NCBI GenBank assembly: GCA_023954415.1
Contig: JAMLIB010000013.1
Span: 1 to 54,711 of the forward strand
DNA: 54,711 bases
Source of the DNA: Trueperaceae bacterium
GTDB taxonomy: Bacteria > Deinococcota > Deinococci > Deinococcales > Trueperaceae
Reading direction: 5' to 3'
Under the pieces are notes generated by a model that ran no database searches, was not told the origin of the DNA, and saw only the letters and a program-made list of their open reading frames with translations. Positions 42,724-52,250 of this stretch are shown here, in pieces. The translations under genes and the position numbers were made by a program. How positions within the stretch are numbered: the first letter of the stretch is position 1; each line of letters starts with the position of its first letter.

Positions 42724-45700
42724 GTTGCAGCCCCTCTTCGGAGGGGCTGAGGATTGAAACACCGTAACGAGCCCGGGCACGTCGGGTGCTTGCACGTTGC
42801 AGCCCCTCTTCGGAGGGGCTGAGGATTGAAACACGCTCGCAATGCGCGGCACCGACCAGCACGGGCGTTGCAGCCCCTCTTCGGAGGGGCTGAGGATTGA
42901 AAAACATCAAGGACTTATCGGCTGCAAAGCCCAAAACCGCATTATTTCTCGAGCGGCTGAGGATTGAAACGGCAACGACGTGCGGTCCTACACGCTCGCC
43001 AAGGCGTTGCAGCCCCTCTTCGGAGGGGCTGAGGATTGAAACGGTCTGCTCCTCGAGCCCCTTCGGCACGTAACCACGTTGCAGCCCCTCTTCGGAGGGG
43101 CTGAGGATTGAAACTGGGCCGCAGAGGCCGCTGCTAGGGCCGCCTGGGGTTGCAGCCCCTCTTCGGAGGGGCTGAGGATTGAAACTGAGGGGCCCAGTGG
43201 CCGCCGTAAAGGTGCCTCCAGTTGCAGCCCCTCTTCGGAGGGGCTGAGGATTGAAACAGCGAGGTGCTAGTGCCGGGCGAGGACGCGGGCTGTTGCAGCC
43301 CCTCTTCGGAGGGGCTGAGGATTGAAACAGAAGAAGGCCTGACCGTGGCCGGGGTTCCCCAGGTGTTGCAGCCCCTCTTCGGAGGGGCTGAGGATTGAAA
43401 CAGATACAAGCAGCGCGGGCCCCCGGTTCATCGCAGTTGCAGCCCCTCTTCGGAGGGGCTGAGGATTGAAACGGCGGCAGACTTGCGAACCTGCGGCCCT
43501 CATCGGTCGTTGCAGCCCCTCTTCGGAGGGGCTGAGGATTGAAACATCGAGTTCATCAAGGCCATCTTCCGCGGCGACTGGTTGCAGCCCCTCTTCGGAG
43601 GGGCTGAGGATTGAAACACCCTCAGTCCTCCGTCGGCGTTCACGGACCTTGAGTTGCAGCCCCTCTTCGGAGGGGCTGAGGATTGAAACACGAGCACAAC
43701 AAGGTGCGTCGCAAGGACGACGGCAGTTGCAGCCCCTCTTCGGAGGGGCTGAGGATTGAAACAGGCACGCGGCGGCCAACTTGTCGAGGTTCAGGCGGGT
43801 TGCAGCCCCTCTTCGGAGGGGCTGAGGATTGAAACCTTCCCGACGACGGCCCGCGGCACGTTCACGCCGGTTGCAGCCCCTCTTCGGAGGGGCTGAGGAT
43901 TGAAACGGGTTTGTGACTTGGTGCACTAGTGTGGCGCTTGCGTTGCAGCCCCTCTTCGGAGGGGCTGAGGATTGAAACCTGGAGGTCACCGCCCTAGACC
44001 CGCGCGACGCGCGTTGCAGCCCCTCTTCGGAGGGGCTGAGGATTGAAACACCTACGCTACCTGTCGATGGGACACCTAGACTTCGTTGCAGCCCCTCTTC
44101 GGAGGGGCTGAGGATTGAAACTTGGAGAGTGTGGGACACCCGGAGTTGGCAGAACAGGTTGCAGCCCCTCTTCGGAGGGGCTGAGGATTGAAACTGCGGC
44201 ATGCGCCTGAAGCGCGGGTGGCCGATGAGTTGCAGCCCCTCTTCGGAGGGGCTGAGGATTGAAACGATCTTGCCCTCGATGCGCGCATACTGCGCGGTCG
44301 CGTTGCAGCCCCTCTTCGGAGGGGCTGAGGATTGAAACCCAGCGAGGCTGAAAGGGCACCGAGGCTGAAAGGGCGTTGCAGCCCCTCTTCGGAGGGGCTG
44401 AGGATTGAAACTTACTGTTGCTGCCCGTGTGGGGCGTGATCTTCCTGTTGCAGCCCCTCTTCGGAGGGGCTGAGGATTGAAACACCGGCCGCATCGTCGA
44501 GCTGGAGCGCGGCAGCGTTGCAGCCCCTCTTCGGAGGGGCTGAGGATTGAAACATGGTCCATAGCGAGCTTGACGACCTCGACCTCGATCGTTGCAGCCC
44601 CTCTTCGGAGGGGCTGAGGATTGAAACGCCGGCCCCGATCGACGGCGCAGCCGGCAACCAGGCGTTGCAGCCCCTCTTCGGAGGGGCTGAGGATTGAAAC
44701 CTCTCTCTGCAGCTCGACGCGGAGCTGCTTGTCCTTGTTGCAGCCCCTCTTCGGAGGGGCTGAGGATTGAAACATCACTTGCCGGGCTACCCTTTCCCGG
44801 CTACCCTGGTTGCAGCCCCTCTTCGGAGGGGCTGAGGATTGAAACACCACTTACCTGCCTTCTGCCTACACGGCCAGGTCGTTGCAGCCCCTCTTCGGAG
44901 GGGCTGAGGATTGAAACCGCGACTGTTGCAGCCACTCAAGGGCGACAGGGGGAGTTGCAGCCCCTCTTCGGAGGGGCTGAGGATTGAAACGTCGGCGGCG
45001 TGGTGCTTGGGTTGGGTCTGTCGGCACGTTGCAGCCCCTCTTCGGAGGGGCTGAGGATTGAAACATCGCGGAGTGGAGGGCGACCTGATGCCTGACGACT
45101 GTTGCAGCCCCTCTTCGGAGGGGCTGAGGATTGAAACGACCAGGCGGCTAGGGCCGTGACCGCGTACGAGGACGTTGCAGCCCCTCTTCGGAGGGGCTGA
45201 GGATTGAAACGACCAGGCACCCGCCCACGACAACTCGGCGTGCGGCGCGTTGCAGCCCCTCTTCGGAGGGGCTGAGGATTGAAACAACGGTTACCGCGCG
45301 AACATCCTGGGTGACCGCACCGTTGCAGCCCCTCTTCGGAGGGGCTGAGGATTGAAACACGGCCAGGTCAGGATAGGGGCACGCCGCGGAGTAGTTGCAG
45401 CCCCTCTTCGGAGGGGCTGAGGATTGAAACACAACGCCTCAGCTACCCGCCGGCCAACGGCGTACAGTTGCAGCCCCTCTTCGGAGGGGCTGAGGATTGA
45501 AACTCGAACTCACGCGTCAGGCGATTCCTGCGCAGTGAGTTGCAGCCCCTCTTCGGAGGGGCTGAGGATTGAAACGACTGGCCTGGACGTGCGCGTGAGG
45601 TGCTGAGGGTTGCAGCCCCTCTTCGGAGGGGCTGAGGATTGAAACCTATAAGTCAGGCCGATAGTAGCCTCTCATCCACGTTGCAGCCCCTCTTCGGAGG

Positions 45701-47457
45701 GGCTGAGGATTGAAACGGCACGGAGTGCGATGTCGAGTTCGGCGCGCGTCTGTTGCAGCCCCTCTTCGGAGGGGCTGAGGATTGAAACGAGCAGGCCGCC
45801 ACCGACGAGGCGCGCACCGCTGGTTGCAGCCCCTCTTCGGAGGGGCTGAGGATTGAAACACCTCCTCTCTCAGGGGTTCTGCGGGCTGCCGAGGGTTGCA
45901 GCCCCTCTTCGGAGGGGCTGAGGATTGAAACGTGGAGTACGCGGCGGCGTTCCATGGCCGGCGGCACCGTTGCAGCCCCTCTTCGGAGGGGCTGAGGATT
46001 GAAACATCGACCAGTTCACGAAGCTCCTCAAGAACCAAGGTGTTGCAGCCCCTCTTCGGAGGGGCTGAGGATTGAAACGAGACGGCCAAGGACAGCAACT
46101 TCGAGGCGCCCGGTTGCAGCCCCTCTTCGGAGGGGCTGAGGATTGAAACTGGTCAATCAAGAGCGACTGCTGGGTGCTGGCGGGTTGCAGCCCCTCTTCG
46201 GAGGGGCTGAGGATTGAAACATCGACGCCGCGCAGGGCGGCAGCGGTAAGGAGCGTTGCAGCCCCTCTTCGGAGGGGCTGAGGATTGAAACAACACGGTC
46301 GTGTGCGGCCGACGATTCGGCAAGACGTTGCAGCCCCTCTTCGGAGGGGCTGAGGATTGAAACCACCTGCTCGCTTGAAGCCGCTGACGGAATCCCGAGT
46401 TGCAGCCCCTCTTCGGAGGGGCTGAGGATTGAAACACGGGCCTTGGTGACGCGCACGACGACATCATCGAGTTGCAGCCCCTCTTCGGAGGGGCTGAGGA
46501 TTGAAACGTCGGCATGCTCCTCGGCACGTGGATGGGAGAGCGCGTTGCAGCCCCTCTTCGGAGGGGCTGAGGATTGAAACCTCGCGTGGCTCGCCGCCGC
46601 CGAGAGCGTCCTAACGCGTTGCAGCCCCTCTTCGGAGGGGCTGAGGATTGAAACGCGCTGCGCGTCAGTTGCTCGTGCGCGGCCTTGAGGGTTGCAGCCC
46701 CTCTTCGGAGGGGCTGAGGATTGAAACTCGAACACCCTGTCTGGGGCGCGACCGATGGCGTACGTGTTGCAGCCCCTCTTCGGAGGGGCTGAGGATTGAA
46801 ACCCGTGGCTCGGCGCGAGCGTGATGGCGTCAGCGAGTTGCAGCCCCTCTTCGGAGGGGCTGAGGATTGAAACCTGGGGATCCTCGGGGCCGGCGTGATC
46901 GGCCTCGGCCGTTGCAGCCCCTCTTCGGAGGGGCTGAGGATTGAAACGGCAAGGAGGGCAGCCGCCTCCTGCCCCTCCTCAGCGTTGCAGCCCCTCTTCG
47001 GAGGGGCTGAGGATTGAAACACGAGGCGCGCCTCGCGCATGAAGATGCGCTCGTTGTTGCAGCCCCTCTTCGGAGGGGCTGAGGATTGAAACCTTTGGTT
47101 GCCGTGATACTAGCCTCTCATGTCGTGTTGCAGCCCCCCTTCGGAGGGGCTGAGGATTGAAACGTCTCCCCGGCCAGGACCTCCACGATATCGATGGTGT
47201 TGCAGCCCCTATTCGGAAGGTTTGAGGATTGAAACAAGCCCGGTGGCGGCTTCCGGGTACTTGATGTCGGGCGTTGTAGCCCCCCCTTCGGAGAGGCTGA
47301 GGATTGAAACAGGGAGATCGGCGACCAGGAGATGGGCGACCGGTTGTTCCAGCCCCCCTTTTCGAAGGGGCCGAGAATAGAAACGCCGTAGCCGCGCCTT
47401 GCCAGACCCGGGAGAACATGACGAGTCCTTCTTCTGCAGGGGTTTGAGAGTTGAAAT
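42724..47457 (+). CRISPR. Type I-C CRISPR array, about 66 repeats and 65 spacers
   Basis: A 37-bp repeat begins GTTGCAGCCCC and ends GAGGATTGAAAC; its centre is an 8-bp stem AGCCCCTC / GAGGGGCT closed by a TTCG loop. I count about 66 units, first at 42724-42760 and last, strongly decayed, at about 47421-47457; spacers are mostly 34-38 bp. Units 1, 2 and 5-61 look intact. Unit 3 (42867-42903) ends in A instead of C. Unit 4 (about 42934-42970) has lost its 5' half. Units 62-66 (from 47127) decay progressively, marking the leader-distal end. Spacers are GC-rich. The array is downstream of cas2 in the same orientation. Confidence 0.98.
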
Positions 47458-47547
47458 CAGAGGCTTACGGTAATGATCAACCGTGCCCTATGATCGTTAA
47501 GACCCGTTCGGGGTGCGCTCGATCGCGGTCTGGCCAGCCGGGGCTGC

Positions 47548-47601
47548 GCTGCGTTGCGTATGTTGGTGCATAGGGGCTGACGGTGGGGTAGCGGCTGGAC
47601 G
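47548..47601 (+). pseudogene. Second decayed S10 carboxypeptidase fragment (right island boundary)
   Basis: A 54-base stretch matching the left relic at 34254-34308 at about 44 of 55 positions, including the shared run ACGGTGGGGTAGCGG where the intact gene has ACGGCGGAGCAGCGG. It therefore shares the dead TAG codon with the left relic. It lies between the last CRISPR unit and the end of the IclR gene, in the same orientation as the left copy. The bases 47458-47547 before it show nothing recognisable. Confidence 0.65.
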
Positions 47602-47615
47602 GCGGGTAGCCCCTA
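47571..47615 (-). terminator. Inverted repeat at the end of the IclR gene
   Basis: TAGGGGCT (47571-47578) and AGCCCCTA (47608-47615) can pair over a 29-base loop that itself is G-rich; the right arm overlaps the IclR stop codon. No T-run is present. Weak as a terminator. Confidence 0.25.
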
Positions 47616-48392
47616 CCTCACCACCTTCACCGCCTCCCGAGCCGCCTCCAGCAACGCCGGCAGGTACCGCCGGTAGATGTCGTCGCTGGTGAAATGCTGC
47701 CCGGGCCCGGCGATGGAGAACGCCCCGACGACCTCGCCGGCGGCGTCCCTGGCCGGCACTGCCACGGCGGCCACGCTGGCGCCCAGTTGGCCGCGGTTGA
47801 CCGCGTAGCCCTGCTCGCGGACGGCGGCGAGCGAGGCCAGCAGCTCGGTGCGGCTGCGGACGGTCTGGTCCGTGAAGCCCATGAGCTCCTCGTCGGGGAA
47901 GAGCTCGAGGAGCTTGTCGTGGGGCACGTGCGCCAGGAGGACGTGGCCGGAGGACGTGGCGTACGCCGGCAGGGTCTTGCCGATCTCGACCTGGTACATG
48001 AGCGCGCGGTTGGCGACCACGCGCGCCACGTAGAGGACGAAGCGCCCGGCCAGCACGCTGAAGCTCGTCGTCTGTTCGACCTTGCGGTTGATGGTCCTGA
48101 GCCGTGCCTCGACGTCGGGGAGGCCGGAGCTCGTGTGGGACTTGCTCGCGAGGCGCAGGAGGCCGACGCCGGCGTGGTAGCGCTTCGTGGTCGAGTCGTA
48201 GTCCAGGTAGCCCGCGCTCGCCCACGTCTTCAGGAGGCGGTAGGCGGTCGTAGTGTCTAGCTCCAGGCTCGTGGCCACCTGCTTGAGGGTCAGGTGGTCG
48301 TTGTCGGCCAGTAGGTCGAGGACCGCGGCGCCGCGCATCAACGTCTGTAGTTGGTACTGGCTGCCGTTTTCGCTCTGCGTAGTTTCCGTCAA
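47613..48392 (-). CDS. IclR-family transcriptional regulator
   Basis: A 259-residue IclR-type regulator. N-terminal winged helix: LMRGAAVLDLLADNDHLTLK, then VATSLELDTTTAYRLLKTWASAGYLDYD (recognition helix). C-terminal effector domain: PDVEARLRTINRKVEQTTSF, YQVEIGKTLPAYATSSGHVL, QGYAVNRGQLGASVAAVAVP and FSIAGPGQHFTSDDIYRRYL. The predicted promoter (-10 at 48473-48468) leaves only a TTG at 48392 as an in-frame start, giving normal family length; the frame is open upstream but that part reads as non-coding. Divergent from the peptide importer operon, which it probably controls. Confidence 0.9.
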   Translation of the reverse strand: MTETTQSENGSQYQLQTLMRGAAVLDLLADNDHLTLKQVATSLELDTTTAYRLLKTWASAGYLDYDSTTKRYHAGVGLLRLASKSHTSSGLPDVEARLRTINRKVEQTTSFSVLAGRFVLYVARVVANRALMYQVEIGKTLPAYATSSGHVLLAHVPHDKLLELFPDEELMGFTDQTVRSRTELLASLAAVREQGYAVNRGQLGASVAAVAVPARDAAGEVVGAFSIAGPGQHFTSDDIYRRYLPALLEAAREAVKVVR

Positions 48393-48467
48393 GGCAAGGC
48401 CGCCCTCTCGCCGCTCCAGGCGCGCTGACGCGGCGCGCGTGGAGGCATCGGGTTCGTAGGTCCTGCC

Positions 48468-48473
48468 AATATA
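48468..48473 (-). promoter_or_regulatory. Candidate -10 of the IclR gene
   Basis: Minus-strand TATATT at 48473-48468, with TTGCGG 18 bases upstream. It is about 75 bases before the chosen TTG start. Confidence 0.35.
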
Positions 48474-48604
48474 GGTGCTCCCGCGTGGGCGCCGCAAGGT
48501 CAACCGTACGTGCGCGACGCGGGGCTCGTTGCGTCGGTCACGAGCCGCGTGCGGACGACCGCTCGGGCCCCGGCGTCGAAGCGGAATCGTAAGGATTGCG
48601 GAAT

Positions 48605-48655
48605 GTGAAACTATCACTTCACTAATTGACAATGACGGTTGGCCGCTGCTAGCAT
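48605..48655 (+). promoter_or_regulatory. Promoter of the peptide importer operon with candidate IclR operator
   Basis: TTGACA (48626-48631), 18-base spacer, TAGCAT (48650-48655). Directly upstream is an inverted repeat GTGAA-N8-TTCAC (48605-48609 and 48618-48622), a plausible site for the divergent IclR protein. The remainder of the 398-base gap (48393-48790) contains only the IclR promoter and the GGAGG site of the binding-protein gene. Confidence 0.55.
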
Positions 48656-48790
48656 CTCCACCATTCACACTGACCGGCACACGTGGTCGTGGATGGAGGG
48701 AGTCCGTAAGAGCCGCGTCGGCGATCGACGCGGGACGCTTCAGCCGTAACTCCTGGTCGCTACTCGTCGCTCTACCCATGGAGGTGGGTC

Positions 48791-50320
48791 GTGAACAACC
48801 GCTCGCTCGGCGCATTCCGCCGCTTCGCCCTCGCCGTCCTCGTCTCGCTGCTCGCGGCGGGGAGCCTGGCGCAGGCGCAGGACTCCATCCGCATCGCCCT
48901 GCCGGGCGAAGGCGACACGCTCGACCCGGCGTACATGTCGTACGTCAACAGCTTCTCGGTAGCGAGCAACATCTACAGCGGCCTCGTGCGCTACCAGCCG
49001 GGCACCATCGACCTCGTGCCCGACCTCGCCACGAGCTGGGACATCTCCGAGGATGGCCTCACCTACACGTTCCACCTCCGCGACGACGTCGTATGGCAGA
49101 AGGGCTACGGCAAGTTCGTTGCCCAGGACGTCGTCACGTCGTTCGAGCGGGTCATGGACCCGGCCACGGGCTCCAGGTGGCAGGGCGAGCTCAAGAACAT
49201 CGACAGCATCGTTGCCCCCGACGACGTCACGGTCGTGTTCACCCTCAAGGCCCCGAACGCTGCGTTCCTCCACTCCGTGTCGGCGTTCCGCCAAGGCCTG
49301 ATCACCAACGCCAAGGCCGTCGCGGACGGGGGAGAGGACTACGGCCGCAACCCCGTCGGTACCGGCGCCTACGAGTTCGTCGAATGGACCCCGGGCGTCC
49401 AGATCGTATTGAAGGCCAACCCGGACTTCTACCTTGGCAAGCCGGCGATCGACACCGCCACCTTCGTGGTGATCGCCGACGAGAGCGTCCGCATGCTGGC
49501 GCTGCAGCGCGGCGAGGTCGACATCGCCATGAACCTCACGAACCCTGAGATCTACAAGACGCTCGCCGCGAACGCCAACATCTCGACGGGCGAGGTCACG
49601 ACGTCCTCGTCGCACGGCATCGACATCAACACCCGTATGACGCCCTTCGACGACGTGCGCGTGCGGCAGGCGCTCTACTACGCCCTCGACCGCGACCTGA
49701 TCGCGGAAGTCATCTGGGGCGGCCTGGCCACGCCCGCCTACTCCGACCTGGCGCCCGCGTACCTCGGTCACACCACCGATGTGCCGCGCTATCCGTACGA
49801 CCCCGAGAAGGCCAAGGAGCTCCTCGCGGAGGCCGGCTACCCCAACGGCTTCAAGACCACCCTGTACTGGCTGAACACCCTGTCCAACGAGCTTCTCGGC
49901 GCCATCCGCGCCATGTGGAAGGACATCGGCGTCGACGCGGAGGCGCGGGTCGTCGACTCCGGCACCTGGGTGGCGACGCTCGGCTCCGGCGAGGCGCCCC
50001 TCATCGTCTCCCTGGCCACTCGGGCCGACCCCGACGTCTGGTACAGCAGCTTCTTCCACAGCAGCGCCTTCCCGCCGGGGCTCAACGCCACGTTCTACGA
50101 CCAGGTCGACGACCTGATCGACGCCGGCCGCGTAGAGAGCGACCCCGCCAAGCGCGCCGAGATCTACGCGCAGATCCAGCGCCAGGTCATGAGCGACCTG
50201 CCGTACCTCCCGCTCTACTGGCCGAAGCACGCCCACCCGTACTGGAACTACGTGAAGGGCTGGGACGGTCGGCAGCAGTACGACGCCTGGCTCTTCCCGG
50301 TGTCCGTCGAGCAGCACTGA
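48791..50320 (+). CDS. Peptide/nickel-type ABC transporter substrate-binding protein (family 5)
   Basis: A 509-residue binding protein of the DppA/OppA family. Sec signal peptide FALAVLVSLLAAGSLAQAQ with likely cleavage at AQA-Q. Mature features: IALPGEGDTLDPAYMSY, LVPDLATSWDISEDGLTYTF, LRDDVVWQKGYGKFVAQDVV, PVGTGAYEFVEWTPG, VRVRQALYYALDRDLI and YDPEKAKELLAEAGYPNG, all standard for solute-binding family 5. GTG start with GGAGGTGG seven bases upstream. The DppB/DppC permeases follow. An M20 amidohydrolase in the same run suggests small peptides or N-acyl amino acids as cargo. Confidence 0.94.
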   Translation: MNNRSLGAFRRFALAVLVSLLAAGSLAQAQDSIRIALPGEGDTLDPAYMSYVNSFSVASNIYSGLVRYQPGTIDLVPDLATSWDISEDGLTYTFHLRDDVVWQKGYGKFVAQDVVTSFERVMDPATGSRWQGELKNIDSIVAPDDVTVVFTLKAPNAAFLHSVSAFRQGLITNAKAVADGGEDYGRNPVGTGAYEFVEWTPGVQIVLKANPDFYLGKPAIDTATFVVIADESVRMLALQRGEVDIAMNLTNPEIYKTLAANANISTGEVTTSSSHGIDINTRMTPFDDVRVRQALYYALDRDLIAEVIWGGLATPAYSDLAPAYLGHTTDVPRYPYDPEKAKELLAEAGYPNGFKTTLYWLNTLSNELLGAIRAMWKDIGVDAEARVVDSGTWVATLGSGEAPLIVSLATRADPDVWYSSFFHSSAFPPGLNATFYDQVDDLIDAGRVESDPAKRAEIYAQIQRQVMSDLPYLPLYWPKHAHPYWNYVKGWDGRQQYDAWLFPVSVEQH

Positions 50321-50332
50321 GGTAAGCGGAAG

Positions 50333-51277
50333 GTGTGGTGGAGCTTCGTCGCCAGGCGTCTGGTGTCCGCGGTGCCCACGCTGCTGGGCGTGCTGACGGT
50401 CGTGTTCCTGTTCGTCAGGCTGGTCCCTGGCGACCCCGCCCAGGCCATCCTCGGCGAGTACGCCACGCCGGCGAACCTCGCGAACATGCGCCAATCGCTC
50501 GGGCTCGACAAGCCCTTGGGCGAGCAGTACCTCACGTTCATGGGCAAGGCGCTGCGCCTCGACTTCGGCCGCTCCTACCAGACGCGCCAGTCCGTTGCCC
50601 AGCGCATCTCGGACGCGCTCCCGTACACCGTCTCGCTCGGCCTGGCCGCCCTCTTCGTGGCGCTCATAGTCGGGATCCCGGCCGGGGTGATCGCGTCGGC
50701 GCGGCGCAACAGCGCGCTCGACTACGGCGTGACGACCGCCGCCCTCCTGGGTATCAGCATGCCGAACTTCTGGTTCGGCATGCTGCTCATCATCGTCTTC
50801 TCCGTCCAGCTCGGCTGGTTCCCCATCACCGGCGCCGGCGTGACGGAGGGCCTGGCGGGCACGCTCTACTACCTCACGCTGCCGGCCATAGCGCTGGGCG
50901 CGGCCGAGGGCGGCGTGATCATGCGCATGACGCGCTCCGCCATGCTCGAGACCCTGAGCCAGGACTACGTGCGCACGGCGCGCGCGAAGGGCCTGACGCC
51001 CATCGTCGTCGTCCTGCGCCACGCCCTGCGCAACTCGCTCATCCCCGTCGTCACGATCGTCGGGCTCAACCTCGGCCGCCTGATCGGCGGCACGGTGATC
51101 ATCGAGTCGCTCTTCGTCCGCCCAGGCATCGGCCGGGTGATGGTCGACGCCATGGTGGCGCGCGACTACCCGCAGATCCAGGGCACCGTCGCGTTCTTCG
51201 CGCTCCTGGTGGTCATGATCAACCTGCTCGTAGACGTCAGTTACGGCCTCCTCGACCCGCGGATCAGGTACTCCTGA
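50333..51277 (+). CDS. Peptide-type ABC transporter permease, DppB type
   Basis: A 314-residue inner-membrane permease. It starts VARRLVSAVPTLLGVLTVVF and shows RLVPGDPAQAILGEYATP (classic DppB motif, near residue 27) and the EAA-like loop RTARAKGLTPIVVVLRHALRN near 215, then SLFVRPGIGRVMVDA and LLDPRIRYS at the end. GTG start 12 bases after the binding-protein stop. The stop is directly followed by the DppC ATG. Confidence 0.95.
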   Translation: MWWSFVARRLVSAVPTLLGVLTVVFLFVRLVPGDPAQAILGEYATPANLANMRQSLGLDKPLGEQYLTFMGKALRLDFGRSYQTRQSVAQRISDALPYTVSLGLAALFVALIVGIPAGVIASARRNSALDYGVTTAALLGISMPNFWFGMLLIIVFSVQLGWFPITGAGVTEGLAGTLYYLTLPAIALGAAEGGVIMRMTRSAMLETLSQDYVRTARAKGLTPIVVVLRHALRNSLIPVVTIVGLNLGRLIGGTVIIESLFVRPGIGRVMVDAMVARDYPQIQGTVAFFALLVVMINLLVDVSYGLLDPRIRYS

Positions 51278-52129
51278 ATGGCGCGCAAGCGTAGCCTCCT
51301 CAAGGCGTTCAAGGGCAACCGCGCGGCGGTCGTCGGCGCCGTCGTGGTCTCGCTCATCGTCCTGGTGGCGGTCTTCGCGCCCTTCATCGCGCCGTTCGAC
51401 CCCGAGGCCATCAACCTGCGGGCGCGCATGAAGCCGCCGAGCGCCGAGCACTGGTTCGGCACCGACGAGCTCGGCCGCGACATCGTCAGCCGCGTCGTGT
51501 GGGGCGCGCGCCCTTCGCTCATGGTCGGCTTCGTCTCCGTGGCCATAGCCACGGTCGTCGGCACGCTCTTCGGGCTCCTGTCCGGGTACCTGGGCGAGGC
51601 CGTCGACTCCCTGATCATGCGAGTCATGGACATCGTCCTCTCGTTCCCGCTCCTCCTGCTGGCGCTCGTGGTGCTCAGCCTCTTCGGGCAGAGCCTGTGG
51701 AACATCATGCTCGCCGTCGCCGTCGCCTCGGTGCCGCAGTACGCGCGCGTCGTCAGGGCCTCCGTGCTCTCGGTGAAACGGCTCGAGTACGTGGAGGCCG
51801 TCAGCGGCCTCGGCGCCGGGCACGGCCGCATCCTCTTCAAGCACATCCTCGGCAACGTCCTCGCCCCGCTCATCGTCCTCGCCACCGTCAGGGTGGCGGC
51901 GGCCATCACCATCGAGGCGGCGCTGAGCTTCCTCGGCTTCGGCGATCCAAGCGCGGCCACGTGGGGCAACATCGTGGCCACCGGCAGGCCTTACCTGACC
52001 AACGCCCCGTGGATCGCCACGCTCGGTGGCCTGGCCATCAGCGTCACCGTCCTGGGGCTCAACCTGTTGGGCGACGGCCTGCGCGACGCCATGGACCCCC
52101 GCCTCAAAGGGGCGGCGACGCCCGGATGA
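51278..52129 (+). CDS. Peptide-type ABC transporter permease, DppC type
   Basis: A 283-residue permease partner of DppB. Typical points: KAFKGNRAAVVGAVVVSLIV, EHWFGTDELGRDIVSRVVWG (DppC signature, near 53), EAVSGLGAGHGRILFKHIL (EAA loop near 170), EAALSFLGFGDPSAATWGN and the ending LGDGLRDAMDPRLKG. It begins immediately after the DppB stop. The two ATPases (DppD/DppF) that normally follow are absent; instead an MFS gene follows after 121 bases with nothing notable in between. Confidence 0.95.
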   Translation: MARKRSLLKAFKGNRAAVVGAVVVSLIVLVAVFAPFIAPFDPEAINLRARMKPPSAEHWFGTDELGRDIVSRVVWGARPSLMVGFVSVAIATVVGTLFGLLSGYLGEAVDSLIMRVMDIVLSFPLLLLALVVLSLFGQSLWNIMLAVAVASVPQYARVVRASVLSVKRLEYVEAVSGLGAGHGRILFKHILGNVLAPLIVLATVRVAAAITIEAALSFLGFGDPSAATWGNIVATGRPYLTNAPWIATLGGLAISVTVLGLNLLGDGLRDAMDPRLKGAATPG

Positions 52130-52250
52130 CGGCGGCGACTGCCTACCTCGCCGACCGGCGCTCGCCCGTCCCCCACCCGCTACGCACGCGCCCTCACGAC
52201 CTCCCGCCACTGCCCGAGGCCGTCGCCCCCGCACAAGGAACCCCGCTCCC

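Noticed and set aside
42713-47040. Many repeat-rich minus- and plus-strand open frames within the array (for example 43267-44850)
   Set aside because: They are translations of the CRISPR repeat (recurring [23 protein letters not shown]) and spacers.
48393-48815. N-terminal extension of the IclR protein
   Set aside because: The extra 141 residues would run through the divergent promoter region and read as Arg-rich non-coding sequence.
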